Counted from the stretch's first letter, positions 9,236 through 19,237 are shown. The stretch: DNA of 64,000 nucleotides from Desulfobacterales bacterium (GCA_016342285.1 JAEINQ010000023.1:1-64000), one strand, 5' to 3'. The notes: generated by a model not told the origin, from the letters alone. Numbers and translations: made by a program.

Positions 9236-11854
9236 TCAGCCCACGGTTTCCGCTTCATCCTTGAGCCCGTTGAGGCAGTTCAGGGCCTCCAGCGGTGTCA
9301 TGCGGGAGATATCCATCTGCTTGAGCCGCCTGATGAAGTAGGCCTCGGGCTGATGAAAGAGTTCAAGTTGAACACCCTGTTTTTTCAGAGTTTTGGACGC
9401 GCCAGAGTCGGGTTGCGGCGCCGGTGGCACACCATTCCTGTTTTCGATGTCAAACAAAATCGCCTTGGCCCGACGAATGACGTCCATCGGAATACCGGCC
9501 AGCCGCGCTACCTGAATCCCGTAGCTGCGATTGGTCCCGCCCTCGACCAGCTTGCGCAGGAAGATGATCTCTTCGTTCCATTCCTTAACGGCGATATTGT
9601 AGTTCTTTACCCGCTCCCGGTTTTGGGCCAGCTCGGTCAATTCGTGATAATGGGTGGCAAACAGGGTTTTGACGCCGCAACCGTTGAGGTCGTGAAGGTA
9701 TTCAGCCACGGCCCAGGCGATGCTCAATCCGTCAAAGGTGCTGGTTCCCCGGCCGATTTCATCCATGATGACCAGGCTGCGATCCGTGGCGCTGTTGAGA
9801 ATATTGGCCGTCTCCTGCATCTCCACCATGAAGGTGCTCTGCCCCTGGGAGAGGTTGTCCAGAGCGCCGACCCGGGTAAAGATGCGATCGGTTAAGGGAA
9901 TGTTCACCTTTTTTGCCGGCACAAAGGCTCCCATCTGGGCCATGAGCACCGTCAGGGCCACCTGGCGCAGCACGGTCGATTTTCCGGCCATGTTGGGCCC
10001 GGTGATGATCAGGACCTGATCACTGGCATCGTCGAGCCTCAGGGAATTGGGCACGAACCGTTCTCCGGCAATCATCTTCTCAATTACCGGATGCCGGCCG
10101 TCTTCGATGGCCAGGATGCCGTTGTCATTGATTTCGGGGCGGTGATAATCGTTCTTGTCCGCCGCTTCGGCCAGGGCCAGAAGGCAGTCCAGTCCGGCGA
10201 GAAATTCCGCGACCTGCTGAATATCACGGGTCTGTTCCATCACACGGGCCCGAATGTCGTTGAAGAGATCGTATTCCATGGATGCCCGCTGATCTTCGGC
10301 AGTCAGCACCTTTTGCTCGAACTGTTTGAGATCGTCGGTAATGTAGCGTTCGGCGTTGACCAGGGTCTGCTTTCGAACGTAATGGACCGGCACGCCTGCC
10401 GCATGGGCCTTGGGTATCTCAATATAATAACCGAAGACTTTGTTGTAACGAACCTTGAGGGCGTTGATCCCCGTGGCCGCTTTTTCATCGGCCTCCAGAC
10501 GGGCCAGCCACCCCTTGCCGTCCCGGCTGATTTGAATCAATTCGTCAAGTTCATCGCTATACCCGGTGCAAATGATGCCACCCTCTTGAATGGTGAGCGG
10601 TGCGTCTTCACGGATGGCGCGGTGAATCCGTTCCGCCAGCGCCGTCAGTCCGGCAAGGGGGATGGGCCATTTAAGAAGGGGGCTGTGACAACACCCCAGA
10701 TCATCAACCACCCCGGGCAGAACCAGCAACGACTGCTTCAAGGCGGTCAGGTCTCGGGCATTGGCATGACCCATGGCGATCTTGCTTCCCAATCGCTCCA
10801 GGTCGTAAACTTTTTTAAGCCTGTCTCGGACCGTATCGGCGATGCTTCGCTCGGCCAGGAGTTCCTCGACCGCGTCGTGCCGGCCGATGATTCTCTCGGC
10901 ATCAACAAGGGGGTATCGCATCCACATCTTGAGCATTCGCCCGCCCATGGCGGTCCGGGTATGGTCCATCACGCTCAGCAGTGTCCCCTGCCGGGACCCG
11001 GTTCGGATATTGGCAAACAGTTCCAGGTTCTGGCAACTGAGACTGTCGATGACCAGGTGGTCTTCCAGGCCATAGCTTCGGATCCGGGTCAGATGCGACA
11101 GGGTCTGTTTCTGGGTTTCGTGGACATAGGCCAAAAGAGCGCCTGCCGCACGCACTCCGGTCCGCATGGTTTCGCAACCGAACCCTTCCAGCGAGAGGGT
11201 GTTAAACTGCTCCAGCAGTCGGTTGCGGCCAGACCGGTGATCGAAAAGGTCGTCGGCCAGAGAGGTCACGGCCCGTTCGGGCACCGCTTCGGCCAGGGTT
11301 TGCAGCGCGGCATCGGACGATACCGCAAGCAGTATTTCCCGGGGCGAAATGCGCCGCACTTCCTCAGCCACCGCCCGAAGGTCGGCAGACTCCGTCATCC
11401 TAAAATCCGCCGTGGAGATGTCCAGGCTGGCGATGCCGACCCTGTCCCCGTCTCTGGCCAGGGCCAGCAGATAATTATTGCTCTTGCCATCAAGCAGGTC
11501 ATCCTCAACGATCATGCCGGGCGTCACCACCCGGACCACTTCGCGTTTAACCAGCCCTTTGGCTTCGGCTGGATTTTCCACCTGGTCGCAGATGGCAACC
11601 TTGTACCCCTGTTCGATGAGCCGGGCGATATATCCCTGGGCCGCCCGATATGGCACCCCGCACATGGGAACCGGTACATCGTCGTGTTTGTTGCGTGAGG
11701 TCAGGGTAATTTCCAGCGCACGGGAAGCCGTTTCCGCATCCTGAAAGAACATCTCATAGAAGTCGCCCATGCGATAGAAAAGAAGGGCGTCAGGGTATTT
11801 GTCCTTGATGGACAAATACTGCTGAATCATCGGGGTGATTTTGGTTTTGGCCAT
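9236..11854 (-). CDS. mutS: DNA mismatch repair protein MutS
   Basis: Recognises mismatches and recruits MutL. The 872-residue length is typical of MutS1. The N-terminal mismatch-binding motif FYRMGDFYEMF, with the stacking Phe and Glu, lies near residue 35. The ATPase domain has Walker A GPNMAGKST near residue 622, the signature STFMVEMQETANIL, Walker B VIMDEIGRGTS and a helix-turn-helix end with MTPLEALNCL. The gene is complete and strongly conserved. It is followed by the amidase gene with a 77-base gap. The long plus-strand frames across it are shadows. Confidence 0.98.
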   Translation of the reverse strand: MAKTKITPMIQQYLSIKDKYPDALLFYRMGDFYEMFFQDAETASRALEITLTSRNKHDDVPVPMCGVPYRAAQGYIARLIEQGYKVAICDQVENPAEAKGLVKREVVRVVTPGMIVEDDLLDGKSNNYLLALARDGDRVGIASLDISTADFRMTESADLRAVAEEVRRISPREILLAVSSDAALQTLAEAVPERAVTSLADDLFDHRSGRNRLLEQFNTLSLEGFGCETMRTGVRAAGALLAYVHETQKQTLSHLTRIRSYGLEDHLVIDSLSCQNLELFANIRTGSRQGTLLSVMDHTRTAMGGRMLKMWMRYPLVDAERIIGRHDAVEELLAERSIADTVRDRLKKVYDLERLGSKIAMGHANARDLTALKQSLLVLPGVVDDLGCCHSPLLKWPIPLAGLTALAERIHRAIREDAPLTIQEGGIICTGYSDELDELIQISRDGKGWLARLEADEKAATGINALKVRYNKVFGYYIEIPKAHAAGVPVHYVRKQTLVNAERYITDDLKQFEQKVLTAEDQRASMEYDLFNDIRARVMEQTRDIQQVAEFLAGLDCLLALAEAADKNDYHRPEINDNGILAIEDGRHPVIEKMIAGERFVPNSLRLDDASDQVLIITGPNMAGKSTVLRQVALTVLMAQMGAFVPAKKVNIPLTDRIFTRVGALDNLSQGQSTFMVEMQETANILNSATDRSLVIMDEIGRGTSTFDGLSIAWAVAEYLHDLNGCGVKTLFATHYHELTELAQNRERVKNYNIAVKEWNEEIIFLRKLVEGGTNRSYGIQVARLAGIPMDVIRRAKAILFDIENRNGVPPAPQPDSGASKTLKKQGVQLELFHQPEAYFIRRLKQMDISRMTPLEALNCLNGLKDEAETVG

Positions 11855-11948
11855 GATGGTGTCAGATCGTTGCAGGCCATGCGCTCAGACTGAATTCTCC
11901 CGGCATGCCGGAAAAATTTAAAACCGGAGAGTTTCGATACAACGGGTT

Positions 11949-12323
11949 TCAGGACTCGGAGGCCGAACCGGAGCCGGCCACAGGATCGACCACGGGATCA
12001 GTTGCGGCCGGCCGCAGCCCCTCCACCTGTTTTTTCATCGCATCGAGTTCCGCCCGTTGGGCATCCAGGGTGGCATTGAGGGTTTTGATGGTCCGGTTGG
12101 ACTTGAACCGGCCTGACAGGCTGAAAAAATAGGCGATCAAAAGACCGGCGACAAAAAAGGCGGCAAAGAGAATGGCTATGGACACGGTCGGAGTATTGTA
12201 GTTCCAAAAAAACAGATCGATGCGAAAGTCCTGTTTGTCCAGAAAAAACGGTTTATTCTGCAGAATGATCAGGGCAAAGAATCCGATAATGAGTGCCCAG
12301 AATGCGATTTTGGTTTTTTTCAT
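11949..12323 (-). CDS. LapA-domain (DUF1049) inner-membrane protein
   Basis: The 124-residue product has two transmembrane helices (about 7-24 and 46-68, with SIAILFAAFFVAGLLIAYFF) followed by a predicted coiled coil (TLNATLDAQRAELDAMKKQVE) and an Ala/Gly-rich tail. This matches the LapA/YciS type linked to lipopolysaccharide assembly. Between the helices the segment FRIDLFFWNYNTPTVSIAI fits the family pattern. A GGTGGGAG ribosome site precedes the ATG. No lapB partner lies next to it. The role in LPS control is family knowledge, not shown here. Confidence 0.75.
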   Translation of the reverse strand: MKKTKIAFWALIIGFFALIILQNKPFFLDKQDFRIDLFFWNYNTPTVSIAILFAAFFVAGLLIAYFFSLSGRFKSNRTIKTLNATLDAQRAELDAMKKQVEGLRPAATDPVVDPVAGSGSASES

Positions 12324-12422
12324 GCTGAATCTCCCACCTCTGATGATACATGCACTGCGTCAATGGCCGGCAGTCAAATAGGGATCGAAATCGTGTTAAT
12401 CTAATCGGTTCACGGCTAAAAC

Positions 12423-13178
12423 TCAACCCTTTTTTCCTGTCAGAGGGATCAGCTCAAGGTCTCCCCACATGCCCATGCGGTCCTCGTGTACCGCCACAAT
12501 GCCGGCGATGCCGGAGATGGTCCGGCCAAAATCGAGGGCCGCGGGAATATCGTCACCCCGTACAATGCGGTTGCCAACGGCGGTGGCCGTGGCATCGGCC
12601 AGGGCCCCGTCGGCAGCCACCACACAGACCGCATGGGCCCGTCCCATGCTCAGGCTGTGGCCGATCCGTCCCGACGAGGTGCAGACCGCCCGCGGGCAGT
12701 CTCCCGATTCAATGCGCAGACCGATCTTCATGCTCAGGGGCGAATCGCCGGCAAAAATCGCAACGGTCAGGGGCCGGGCCATGCGAATAAACAGATCCCC
12801 GCCGTTTTCCACGATGACCTCCCGGCTTTGGACCAGAAGGTCCCGACCGACCGCTTCCGCGATGGCCCCGGCCACGGCCGCCATGGGACCGACCCCGGCC
12901 GCACGGCCCGCCGCCACCATGGCCCTGACGATATTCGGCATCCACCGGTCCTCGGGCCACGGCGCCAGACTGGTGGCAAAGCCGGGCTGCTGGGCGATAT
13001 AGGTCTCGATATAGCCCCGATGGCGCAAAACAGCATTCCGGGCGACCCGTGTTAAATCACCATCAGCATGGACGTACAGATCGGACTCTTGAACAACCGT
13101 TCGAAAACCGGTCAGGCCCGGGGGGTTGACCCGCCTCCGGTAGGTTCGCCGGCGGTATTGCAGGGGGTCTTTGGTCAT
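12423..13178 (-). CDS. UPF0280 family protein (ApbE-like fold)
   Basis: The 251-residue protein starts YRRRTYRRRV and contains GLTGFRTVVQESDLYVHA and SPLSMKIGLRIESG, the pattern of the UPF0280 family. Its central part (VGPMAAVAGAIAEAVGRDLL then VENGGDLFIR) recalls the FMN-transferase ApbE fold. The biochemical role is unknown. The ATG overlaps the stop of the upstream dGTPase-like gene by four bases (ATGA), so the two are translationally coupled. Family members are found mostly in methanogens and sulfate reducers, which agrees with the inferred host. Confidence 0.85.
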   Translation of the reverse strand: MTKDPLQYRRRTYRRRVNPPGLTGFRTVVQESDLYVHADGDLTRVARNAVLRHRGYIETYIAQQPGFATSLAPWPEDRWMPNIVRAMVAAGRAAGVGPMAAVAGAIAEAVGRDLLVQSREVIVENGGDLFIRMARPLTVAIFAGDSPLSMKIGLRIESGDCPRAVCTSSGRIGHSLSMGRAHAVCVVAADGALADATATAVGNRIVRGDDIPAALDFGRTISGIAGIVAVHEDRMGMWGDLELIPLTGKKG

Positions 13179-14368
13179 GGGCCGCTCCCGGCTCCCACGG
13201 CCGGACGGGTCACCGAAAACGCCTTTCCGTGGGGGCCCTGGTCCAAAAAGTAGCGATCGGTCATCCCTGCCATAAAATCACGGACGATTTCAACCGGACG
13301 GCTTTTTTGCGCATAGGCATCGGACATGTTGCACAGGAATCCGGTATGGATCACCGAAGCCTCGTTTCCCTGACGCAAATCCTCCAGGAAGGTATGAAAC
13401 AGTGCCTCAAATCGACGGGTCACCCCGGGCAAATGGGCCTTGATGTCCGGATTGAGATAGATCCGCTCCAGGTTGAACGCCTTGAGCTGCCGTAGCGCCT
13501 CGGAAACTTCCGGAGAAAAAGCCACGACATCGGTATTGCGGCGGTGGGCAATGATGTCGGTGACCAGACGGTAGACGATGGTCCCGTTGGTATCACCTAG
13601 CACCGTTGTGCTGCGCCGGGGCAGATCGCTTCGCCGAATCAGGTTCAGGCGGATGGCATCTTCGATGTCCCGGCCCACATAGCCGATGGTGTCGGACATG
13701 CGGACCACGCAACCTTCCATGGTCATGGGTATCAGGGAGATTGCCGACGCGGCCTCCACCGCTGTCATTTCCAGGGCCAGTTGATCGAATGTCTTTTGGC
13801 CCGCCGGGGCCAGTTGCGGGTCGTGAACTTCGCCATCGTGGCACAAAATCCCGTCCAGGGTCTGAAGGGTGAGATTCCATCCCCGCCCCTGGCGCTCCAC
13901 GCCGTCGAGAAAACGAACACTTTGCACGTTATGATGAAAAGCCCCGATGCCGGCCTGGACACACAGCCGTGACAGAATCCGCTCACCATCATGTCCAAAC
14001 GGCGGATGGCCGATATCATGCCCCAGGGCGATGGCCTCGATGAGGTCTTCATTGAGCCCCAGAAAACGGCCGATGGTACGGGCAATTTTGGAAACCAGTT
14101 GAACGTGGAGGACCCGGTGGGTGATATGGTCGTGATGGATCAGGGAAAAAACCTGAGTCTTGTCGATATAGCGGGCATAGGCCCTGGAATGAAGAATCCG
14201 GTCCACATCAACGGAAAAAGACTGCCGGTATCCGTCCCGCAGTCGCGGTTCGACCCGGCGTCTGAGGGCATCCCGGCTTAGGGTCGCCCGAAGGCCGAGC
14301 CGGCCCCTCTCCCGTTCATCCATCTCCCGGCGAAGGTTGCCGGTATCGTCCCCATCAAAGGGTGCCAT
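13175..14368 (-). CDS. HD-domain deoxyguanosinetriphosphate triphosphohydrolase-like protein
   Basis: A dNTP triphosphohydrolase-type enzyme. The HD metal ligands are visible: His in DHITHRVLHVQLV, His-Asp in ALGHDIGHPPFGHDGE, and the distal Asp in MSDTIGYVGRDIEDA. N-terminal SRAYARYIDKTQVF matches the dGTPase family. The ORF track starts earlier, but the ATG of MAPFDGDD is preceded by GGAGAG and overlaps the upstream ATP-grasp stop, so I choose it; this gives about 397 residues, normal for the short dGTPase type. It is part of a tight run with ATP-grasp upstream and UPF0280 downstream. Substrate preference is not determined. Confidence 0.88.
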   Translation of the reverse strand: MAPFDGDDTGNLRREMDERERGRLGLRATLSRDALRRRVEPRLRDGYRQSFSVDVDRILHSRAYARYIDKTQVFSLIHHDHITHRVLHVQLVSKIARTIGRFLGLNEDLIEAIALGHDIGHPPFGHDGERILSRLCVQAGIGAFHHNVQSVRFLDGVERQGRGWNLTLQTLDGILCHDGEVHDPQLAPAGQKTFDQLALEMTAVEAASAISLIPMTMEGCVVRMSDTIGYVGRDIEDAIRLNLIRRSDLPRRSTTVLGDTNGTIVYRLVTDIIAHRRNTDVVAFSPEVSEALRQLKAFNLERIYLNPDIKAHLPGVTRRFEALFHTFLEDLRQGNEASVIHTGFLCNMSDAYAQKSRPVEIVRDFMAGMTDRYFLDQGPHGKAFSVTRPAVGAGSGP

Positions 14369-15170
14369 GGCCGATGCGTCTCTCCATGAGTTGGGTATAG
14401 TCGATGCCGGCATGGGCAAACCCTTCCAGGCCATACTTCATGTTCCCTTCCAGCACGTAGCAGCGCCCCTGGTGAATACAGATGTCAATCCCCACATCAT
14501 CCCATCGGCAGGCGGTGGCCACATGCCGGGCCAGGCAGGTGGCCGCTTCCGGTACCGGATCGCGTCCGATGGTCCCGCCCATGGCCAGGTTGCTACAAAA
14601 TTCTCCCTGCGTGGCAATACGCCAGTAAGCGTGTACCACCTCTCCGCCGATGACCACCACGCGAATATCCCGGTCAATGGGCATAAATTCCTGAATATAG
14701 GCGATGCGAGTGTGCCGGGTGTAGTCAGTCAGCTCCTGGGGGTTGCGAATAAGCCAGACCCCGCGCCCCCGGGCCGACCCCCGGGGGATCTTTCCCACAA
14801 AAGGGAACTGAAAATAGTCAAAAAGGGTTCCCATCTGGCGTTTCCCGTAAAATACCCGGGTCCGGGGATGGGAAATGCCGAGAAGGGTGAACAGGGCGCT
14901 CTGACGAATTTTGTCCTGGGCGAAGGTGTAGCTGTGCCAGCTGGGAAAGGTGCGTTTGCCCATGGCGGCAAAAAGATGGGCGTAAAGGGCCGACGGGTAG
15001 TAGATGGTCTCGGCCTGACGAATCCGATCCGCCTCGGCAGCGGTGTAGTCGCCAAAATTAGGACGCACGCCCAGGGTCAGAACATTTCTACATCCCCTGA
15101 GACGCCCCTCCAAAGCAACGGCTTGTTCGGGTGACGCCATGGGCCTCCGGTCATTGCGGGCAAAGGCCAC
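14355..15170 (-). CDS. RimK-like ATP-grasp protein
   Basis: A predicted ATP-dependent carboxylate-amine ligase of about 271 residues. The central segments FPFVGKIPRGSARGRGVWLI (ATP-binding lysine and small loop), YIQEFMPIDRDIRVVVIGGEVVHAYWR and the metal-binding end VLEGNMKYG fit an ATP-grasp fold like RimK or LysX. The N-terminal 70 residues form a separate pre-ATP-grasp domain. The start is uncertain: the track uses a GTG without a ribosome site; the ATG of MASPEQ at 15140 has GGAGG but only three bases away. It overlaps the dGTPase start. The substrate is unknown. Confidence 0.8.
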   Translation of the reverse strand: MAFARNDRRPMASPEQAVALEGRLRGCRNVLTLGVRPNFGDYTAAEADRIRQAETIYYPSALYAHLFAAMGKRTFPSWHSYTFAQDKIRQSALFTLLGISHPRTRVFYGKRQMGTLFDYFQFPFVGKIPRGSARGRGVWLIRNPQELTDYTRHTRIAYIQEFMPIDRDIRVVVIGGEVVHAYWRIATQGEFCSNLAMGGTIGRDPVPEAATCLARHVATACRWDDVGIDICIHQGRCYVLEGNMKYGLEGFAHAGIDYTQLMERRIGHGTL

Positions 15171-15200
15171 ACCGGCAGGGATTCGCCAGCGTGTGGTGTT

Positions 15201-15974
15201 TCAGGACGCCGGCGTCATCACGAACAGCTCAGGGGAGATGGCCACGTCCGTCCACAACCGTGACGCCGTAAGTTGCAGTGAGGTGCCGCCGCCGGACAGG
15301 GACAGAACACGGGGAATCCGGTACCGGCCGACAGTCTGCATGTTGTCAAAAGCCGCCTCATAGATCAGCGTGCCACCCGTATCAAAAAACGCGACGCGCA
15401 ACGGTTCCCGGGTTCCGGCGTCCATAAAAATGGTCTGGCGAACGCGCCACCAGCGGCTGAGGGCAATCTTCAGGATGCCGCCGTCGGCAGCCGTTTCCAA
15501 TGCGGTCGACTGGTAATCGATCACCGGCACCCGCCCCATGAGCAGGGCAGCCAGATGGCTGGCCCGGATGGGAACACCGACGATGCGTTCCAGATCCGGG
15601 TCGGCAGTGGCATGGTCAAAAAACCGTCCCTGGCCGTGGATCATTCCCGTAACCCTGCTGCCGTCGGTCGCCAGGCTCATCACGGACGATCCTCCGCCCG
15701 GGCCGAGCACTTCAAGGCGAATTCGCCCACCCGGCGCCACAATCCATGCCAGGCGGGCGGCCCTCAACCCGGACGGCGTCCGCAGCCTCAACGCACCGAT
15801 CCCCTTAACCGATGCCGGCTGGGACCGCGGCCCGGTCAGGGACCGAATCAGGTCCTCGGCCTGGCGGTCAGCCGCCGGTTCCATCGTAACCGTTCCGGCC
15901 GGGCCGGCACATGCAGCGAGCAGCCCAAAAACAGCTACCAGCAGGGCACCTGCGATCCGCTCACGGCCGGTCAC
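15201..15974 (-). CDS. Outer-membrane lipoprotein, LolB/DUF4292-like
   Basis: A lipoprotein of 257 residues. The N-terminus shows a lipobox LLAACAG with the acylated Cys near residue 22. The mature part starts with an Ala/Asp-rich helix, then repeated beta strands (VKGIGALRLRTPSGLRAARLAWIVAPGGRIRLEVLG), like the LolB/LppX lipid-carrying half-barrel. Its ATG overlaps the upstream TPR gene stop by four bases, and the TPR protein is also a lipoprotein, so both probably work at the outer membrane. The lipid-carrier role is inferred from the fold pattern. Confidence 0.72.
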   Translation of the reverse strand: MTGRERIAGALLVAVFGLLAACAGPAGTVTMEPAADRQAEDLIRSLTGPRSQPASVKGIGALRLRTPSGLRAARLAWIVAPGGRIRLEVLGPGGGSSVMSLATDGSRVTGMIHGQGRFFDHATADPDLERIVGVPIRASHLAALLMGRVPVIDYQSTALETAADGGILKIALSRWWRVRQTIFMDAGTREPLRVAFFDTGGTLIYEAAFDNMQTVGRYRIPRVLSLSGGGTSLQLTASRLWTDVAISPELFVMTPAS

Positions 15975-17719
15975 GGTGCGCTGCCGCTCAGGTCATGGAT
16001 CTTTTTCTCAAGATCCGCCGTGCCGCCCTTCTTGTTCTTCAGAGACCGACGATAGACATCCAGGGCCTTTTCCGGCGCCCCCAATTTCCCGTAGGCGTCC
16101 CCCAAGTGTTCCAGTATAACCGGATCATTCGGGACCATCTCGGCCGCTTTTCTTAGGTATTCCAGGGCTTTTTCGAATTTCCCCCGCTTGAAGTAGACCC
16201 AACCGAGACTGTCGGTGATGTAACCGTCATGGGGCATCAGGGTCAGGGCCCGCTTGATCAGGTCCTCGGCTTCATCAAGGCTCTGGCCGAGATCGGCATA
16301 GGTGTATCCCAGGTAGTTCAGGGCATTGGCATGCTTGGGATCAATGCGGAGCACCTCTTTCATGGACTGGATCGACTGGTCTTTGTGCTCCCATTTGTCG
16401 TAGACCACCCCCAGCCTGAAATGGATCTTGGCGTTGTCCGGCTCAACGACCAGGCCCGCCTTTAAGGCCGCTACAGCTTTCTCGTACGCCTTGCTCTCTT
16501 CGTAAAAAGTCCCCAGAAACAAACGGAATTCGGCATTTTCCGGCAGGTGGCGGATCACCTGGGTTAAAAAGGCGATTCCCTCATCGACCCGGCCCTGCTC
16601 CTGGTAGATAAAGGCGATGTGAACCGCTGCATCCGAATAGAACCGCTCGCCGGGCTTGACCCGGGCAAAATGTTCCAGGGCCAGGTCCAGTCTCTTTTGC
16701 CCCTCCAGAGCCACGGCAAGCAGATAATGGATGTCCGACGGCGCGGCACTGCCAACCAGCATCCCCTCCAGGACCACAGCAGCCTCCGCGTATCGCTTTT
16801 TTTCAAGAAAATCGCGAATCAGGAACCGGAAAACGGCGTTGTCCTCCCCACTTCGATGTCCCAGCGCCTTGAACAACTTGCCAGCGTCATTCATCCGGCC
16901 CTGGTCATGCAGGTGAAGGCCGTATTGCATAGCGGCGCGAATGTCCTTGGGGTTGTTTTCGAGCAACGCCTCAAACTGGGGAGCGATTTTCTCCCTTTTT
17001 CCGGTCCTTTCATAAAGATCGATCAACTCGAATCGCGGCTGTTCGAGGCCATGTTTGATTTCCAAGGCGCGAAGAAACGATTTTTCCGCCGCTTCCTCGT
17101 TTCCCTGCTCCGCCTGAAGCTTTCCCAGATAAAACTGCCCGGCAAAACTGTTGGGGAAGCGGGCTGTCAGTCGGGTATAGACCTCAAAGGCGGCCTCGCT
17201 TTCACCGGCTTCCATATGCAGGCCGCCCAGCAACAGGTAGATGTCCTGCCTGGTTTCGTCCAGGTCGATCACCTTGCGGTAAGCTTCCTTGGCCAGGGCC
17301 AGCCGTTTCATCCCCTGGTTGATCCGGCCATAGATAATCAGGGCCTCCACATCGTCGGGCCGGCTGCCGAGCAGCGCTTCGACCACTTCAAGGGCCTCAT
17401 CGTGTCGGGCTTGCTGAATCAGCAGCAAGGCCAGTTCCCTTTTAAGAAACCCCGAAGCAGGGTCCTTGTTGATGGCCTCCTCAAGGGCATCGCGGGCGCG
17501 GTCCAGATCGCCCTGGCTCCGTTGTATCTGGAACACCAGATAGGCGTAATAGCCGCCGGATTGGGGCGGCAGACCTTCGGCGACGGTCGGTTCGCCCCCC
17601 GCTTCCGCTGGTTTGACAGTGGCGGTGTCGCTCGTGACACAGCCCCAAATAACGATGCTTGATGCCAGAATCAGCGTCAGCAGGGTTTGTTTCAATTTCA
17701 CCATGGGTCTGATCATCAT
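15971..17719 (-). CDS. Tetratricopeptide-repeat lipoprotein
   Basis: A 582-residue protein with a lipobox (SSIVIWGCVTS, Cys near residue 27) followed by about 14 TPR-type helical pairs. Clear units are GFLKRELALLLIQQARHDEALEV, NALNYLGYTYADLGQSLDEAED and SLGWVYFKRGKFEKALEYLR. Such proteins act as scaffolds in the periplasm or at the outer membrane. The stop overlaps the start of the lipoprotein gene downstream, so both are cotranslated. TPR number and the final charged tail are normal for this family in delta-type bacteria. No binding partner can be told from sequence. Confidence 0.88.
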   Translation of the reverse strand: MMIRPMVKLKQTLLTLILASSIVIWGCVTSDTATVKPAEAGGEPTVAEGLPPQSGGYYAYLVFQIQRSQGDLDRARDALEEAINKDPASGFLKRELALLLIQQARHDEALEVVEALLGSRPDDVEALIIYGRINQGMKRLALAKEAYRKVIDLDETRQDIYLLLGGLHMEAGESEAAFEVYTRLTARFPNSFAGQFYLGKLQAEQGNEEAAEKSFLRALEIKHGLEQPRFELIDLYERTGKREKIAPQFEALLENNPKDIRAAMQYGLHLHDQGRMNDAGKLFKALGHRSGEDNAVFRFLIRDFLEKKRYAEAAVVLEGMLVGSAAPSDIHYLLAVALEGQKRLDLALEHFARVKPGERFYSDAAVHIAFIYQEQGRVDEGIAFLTQVIRHLPENAEFRLFLGTFYEESKAYEKAVAALKAGLVVEPDNAKIHFRLGVVYDKWEHKDQSIQSMKEVLRIDPKHANALNYLGYTYADLGQSLDEAEDLIKRALTLMPHDGYITDSLGWVYFKRGKFEKALEYLRKAAEMVPNDPVILEHLGDAYGKLGAPEKALDVYRRSLKNKKGGTADLEKKIHDLSGSAP

Positions 17720-17889
17720 CGTTCCATTTTTATTGTCATCCGGCCATTCATACCGGAAGCGTCCCTTGCCGGGTTTAGGCGTTTTTGCCCATCGGGTGAA
17801 TGCAGGGCAGCAATCCCATCAAAGATCCGGTTGTTTAGTGAGATGATAAGACGTTGACAAGCGGGATTCAAGGGCGCCGGGGCCACGCC

Positions 17890-19005
17890 TTATCCGGTTT
17901 CGTCGATATCGGCATAGGCGGCAAAGTCGGGAATTTCTTCTTTAAAGAAATCTCTCATTTTTCGAATGATATTTTTTTCCACCTGCCTGACCCGCTCTCG
18001 GGATATGCCGTAGCGGTCACCGATATCCTGGAGGGTGGCAGGGGTATCGGAAAAAATACGCAGATCGAAAATTTCCAGTTCCCGGGACTTCATCTGCTTT
18101 CGAAACGCGGCAATCTTTTGGTGAAGCAGGGCCTCCATCTCTTTTTTGGCCACCTGGTCTTCGATGGAAACGGCGTCGGTATTGAGAAATTCGATGCGCT
18201 CGGTATCCGAGTCTTCTTTGAGTGGGGCATCCAGGGACAGATCCCAGCCATCCAGCCGCTGGTCCATATCGATGATTTCCCTCTCGGAAACACCCAGGCG
18301 CTGGGACAGCAACTTGGGTTTGGGCTCAAATCCCTGATCGATCAGCCTTTGTTTTTCCTTTTTCAGCTTAAAAAAAAGCTTGCGCTGCCCCTGGGTCGTG
18401 CCAATTTTGACCAGTCGCCAGTTGTCCATAATGAACTTGAGGATATAGGCCTTGATCCAGAAGGAGGAATAGTAAGAGAACTTGACGTTTTTGTATGGAT
18501 CGAATTTCTTGACCGCCTGCATCAGGCCAATGTTACCCTCCTGGATCAGATCTAGCAGGTTCTGCATCCAGATGCGCTGGAATTCCAGGGCGATTTTGAC
18601 CACCAGCCGCAGGTTCGAAGTCACCAGCCGATAAGCGGCATCGGTATCCCCCTCTTCCCGAACAAGGATTCCCAGTTCACGCTCCTGGTCCCGGGTCAAC
18701 AGTTTATAGCGGCTGATCTCGGAAAGGTAGCTTTGAAGCGGGTCGTATTTGACCAGGGACCTTTCCGAGTCCTGGGCCTTGTCGGTGGCGACCTTTTTGG
18801 CAGCCGCCTTTTTGGCAGCCGCTTTCTTGGCAGCCGCTTTCTTGGCAGCCGTCTTCTTGGCAGCCGCTTTCTTGGCAGCCGTCTTCTTGGCAGCCGTCTT
18901 CTTGGCGGCGGCCTTCTCGCCCTTCAAGATTTTAGGCGGTGATCCGGATGCGTCCGCCTCGGGGGTCTCCGCACTCTTTTTTTCTATCGTTTGCTTCCTT
19001 ACCAT
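17890..19005 (-). CDS. rpoH: RpoH-like sigma-70 family factor with histone-H1-like N-terminal tail
   Basis: A group 3 sigma factor, probably for heat-shock or stress genes. Region 1.2/2 begins at [17 protein letters not shown], region 2 contains [19 protein letters not shown] and [16 protein letters not shown], and region 4 ends with [19 protein letters not shown]. The region-2 box resembles the RpoH box. Before it lies a tail with about eight repeats of KKTAAKK/KKAAAKK, a highly basic tract as in histone H1. I start at MVRKQT rather than the upstream ATG of the ORF track, because the extra 23 residues look untranslated; the ribosome site is weak in both cases. Monocistronic, beside tRNA-Arg. 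Confidence 0.88.
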   Translation of the reverse strand: MVRKQTIEKKSAETPEADASGSPPKILKGEKAAAKKTAAKKTAAKKAAAKKTAAKKAAAKKAAAKKAAAKKVATDKAQDSERSLVKYDPLQSYLSEISRYKLLTRDQERELGILVREEGDTDAAYRLVTSNLRLVVKIALEFQRIWMQNLLDLIQEGNIGLMQAVKKFDPYKNVKFSYYSSFWIKAYILKFIMDNWRLVKIGTTQGQRKLFFKLKKEKQRLIDQGFEPKPKLLSQRLGVSEREIIDMDQRLDGWDLSLDAPLKEDSDTERIEFLNTDAVSIEDQVAKKEMEALLHQKIAAFRKQMKSRELEIFDLRIFSDTPATLQDIGDRYGISRERVRQVEKNIIRKMRDFFKEEIPDFAAYADIDETG

Positions 19006-19120
19006 GCGATCTCTTTTTTCCTTTGCACCACCACCGTTACGGCCCCTATGGCACACATACATTTTTATAGACAAGCGACGGTGAATCTGTTAATTTTTTT
19101 GCTTTCGATTTTGCCTTTAA

Positions 19121-19197
<77 letters not shown>

Positions 19198-19205
19198 AAA
19201 ACCGT

Positions 19206-19237
19206 GGGATTGGTCACTGAGGCCAATCCCTTTTTTA
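19206..19237 (+). terminator. Rho-independent terminator after tRNA-Arg
   Basis: An eight-base stem gggattgg / ccaatccc with a nine-base loop is followed by six T. It starts nine bases after the tRNA CCA end. Confidence 0.9.

Noticed and set aside
10091-11698. 535-residue plus-strand frame across mutS
   Set aside because: It is antisense to a fully conserved MutS, and its composition (rich in Gly, His, Asp, Pro) is typical of the shadow frame in GC-rich genes.
18749-19084. Plus-strand alanine-rich frame across the sigma-factor tail
   Set aside because: Arises from the Lys/Ala repeat read backwards.
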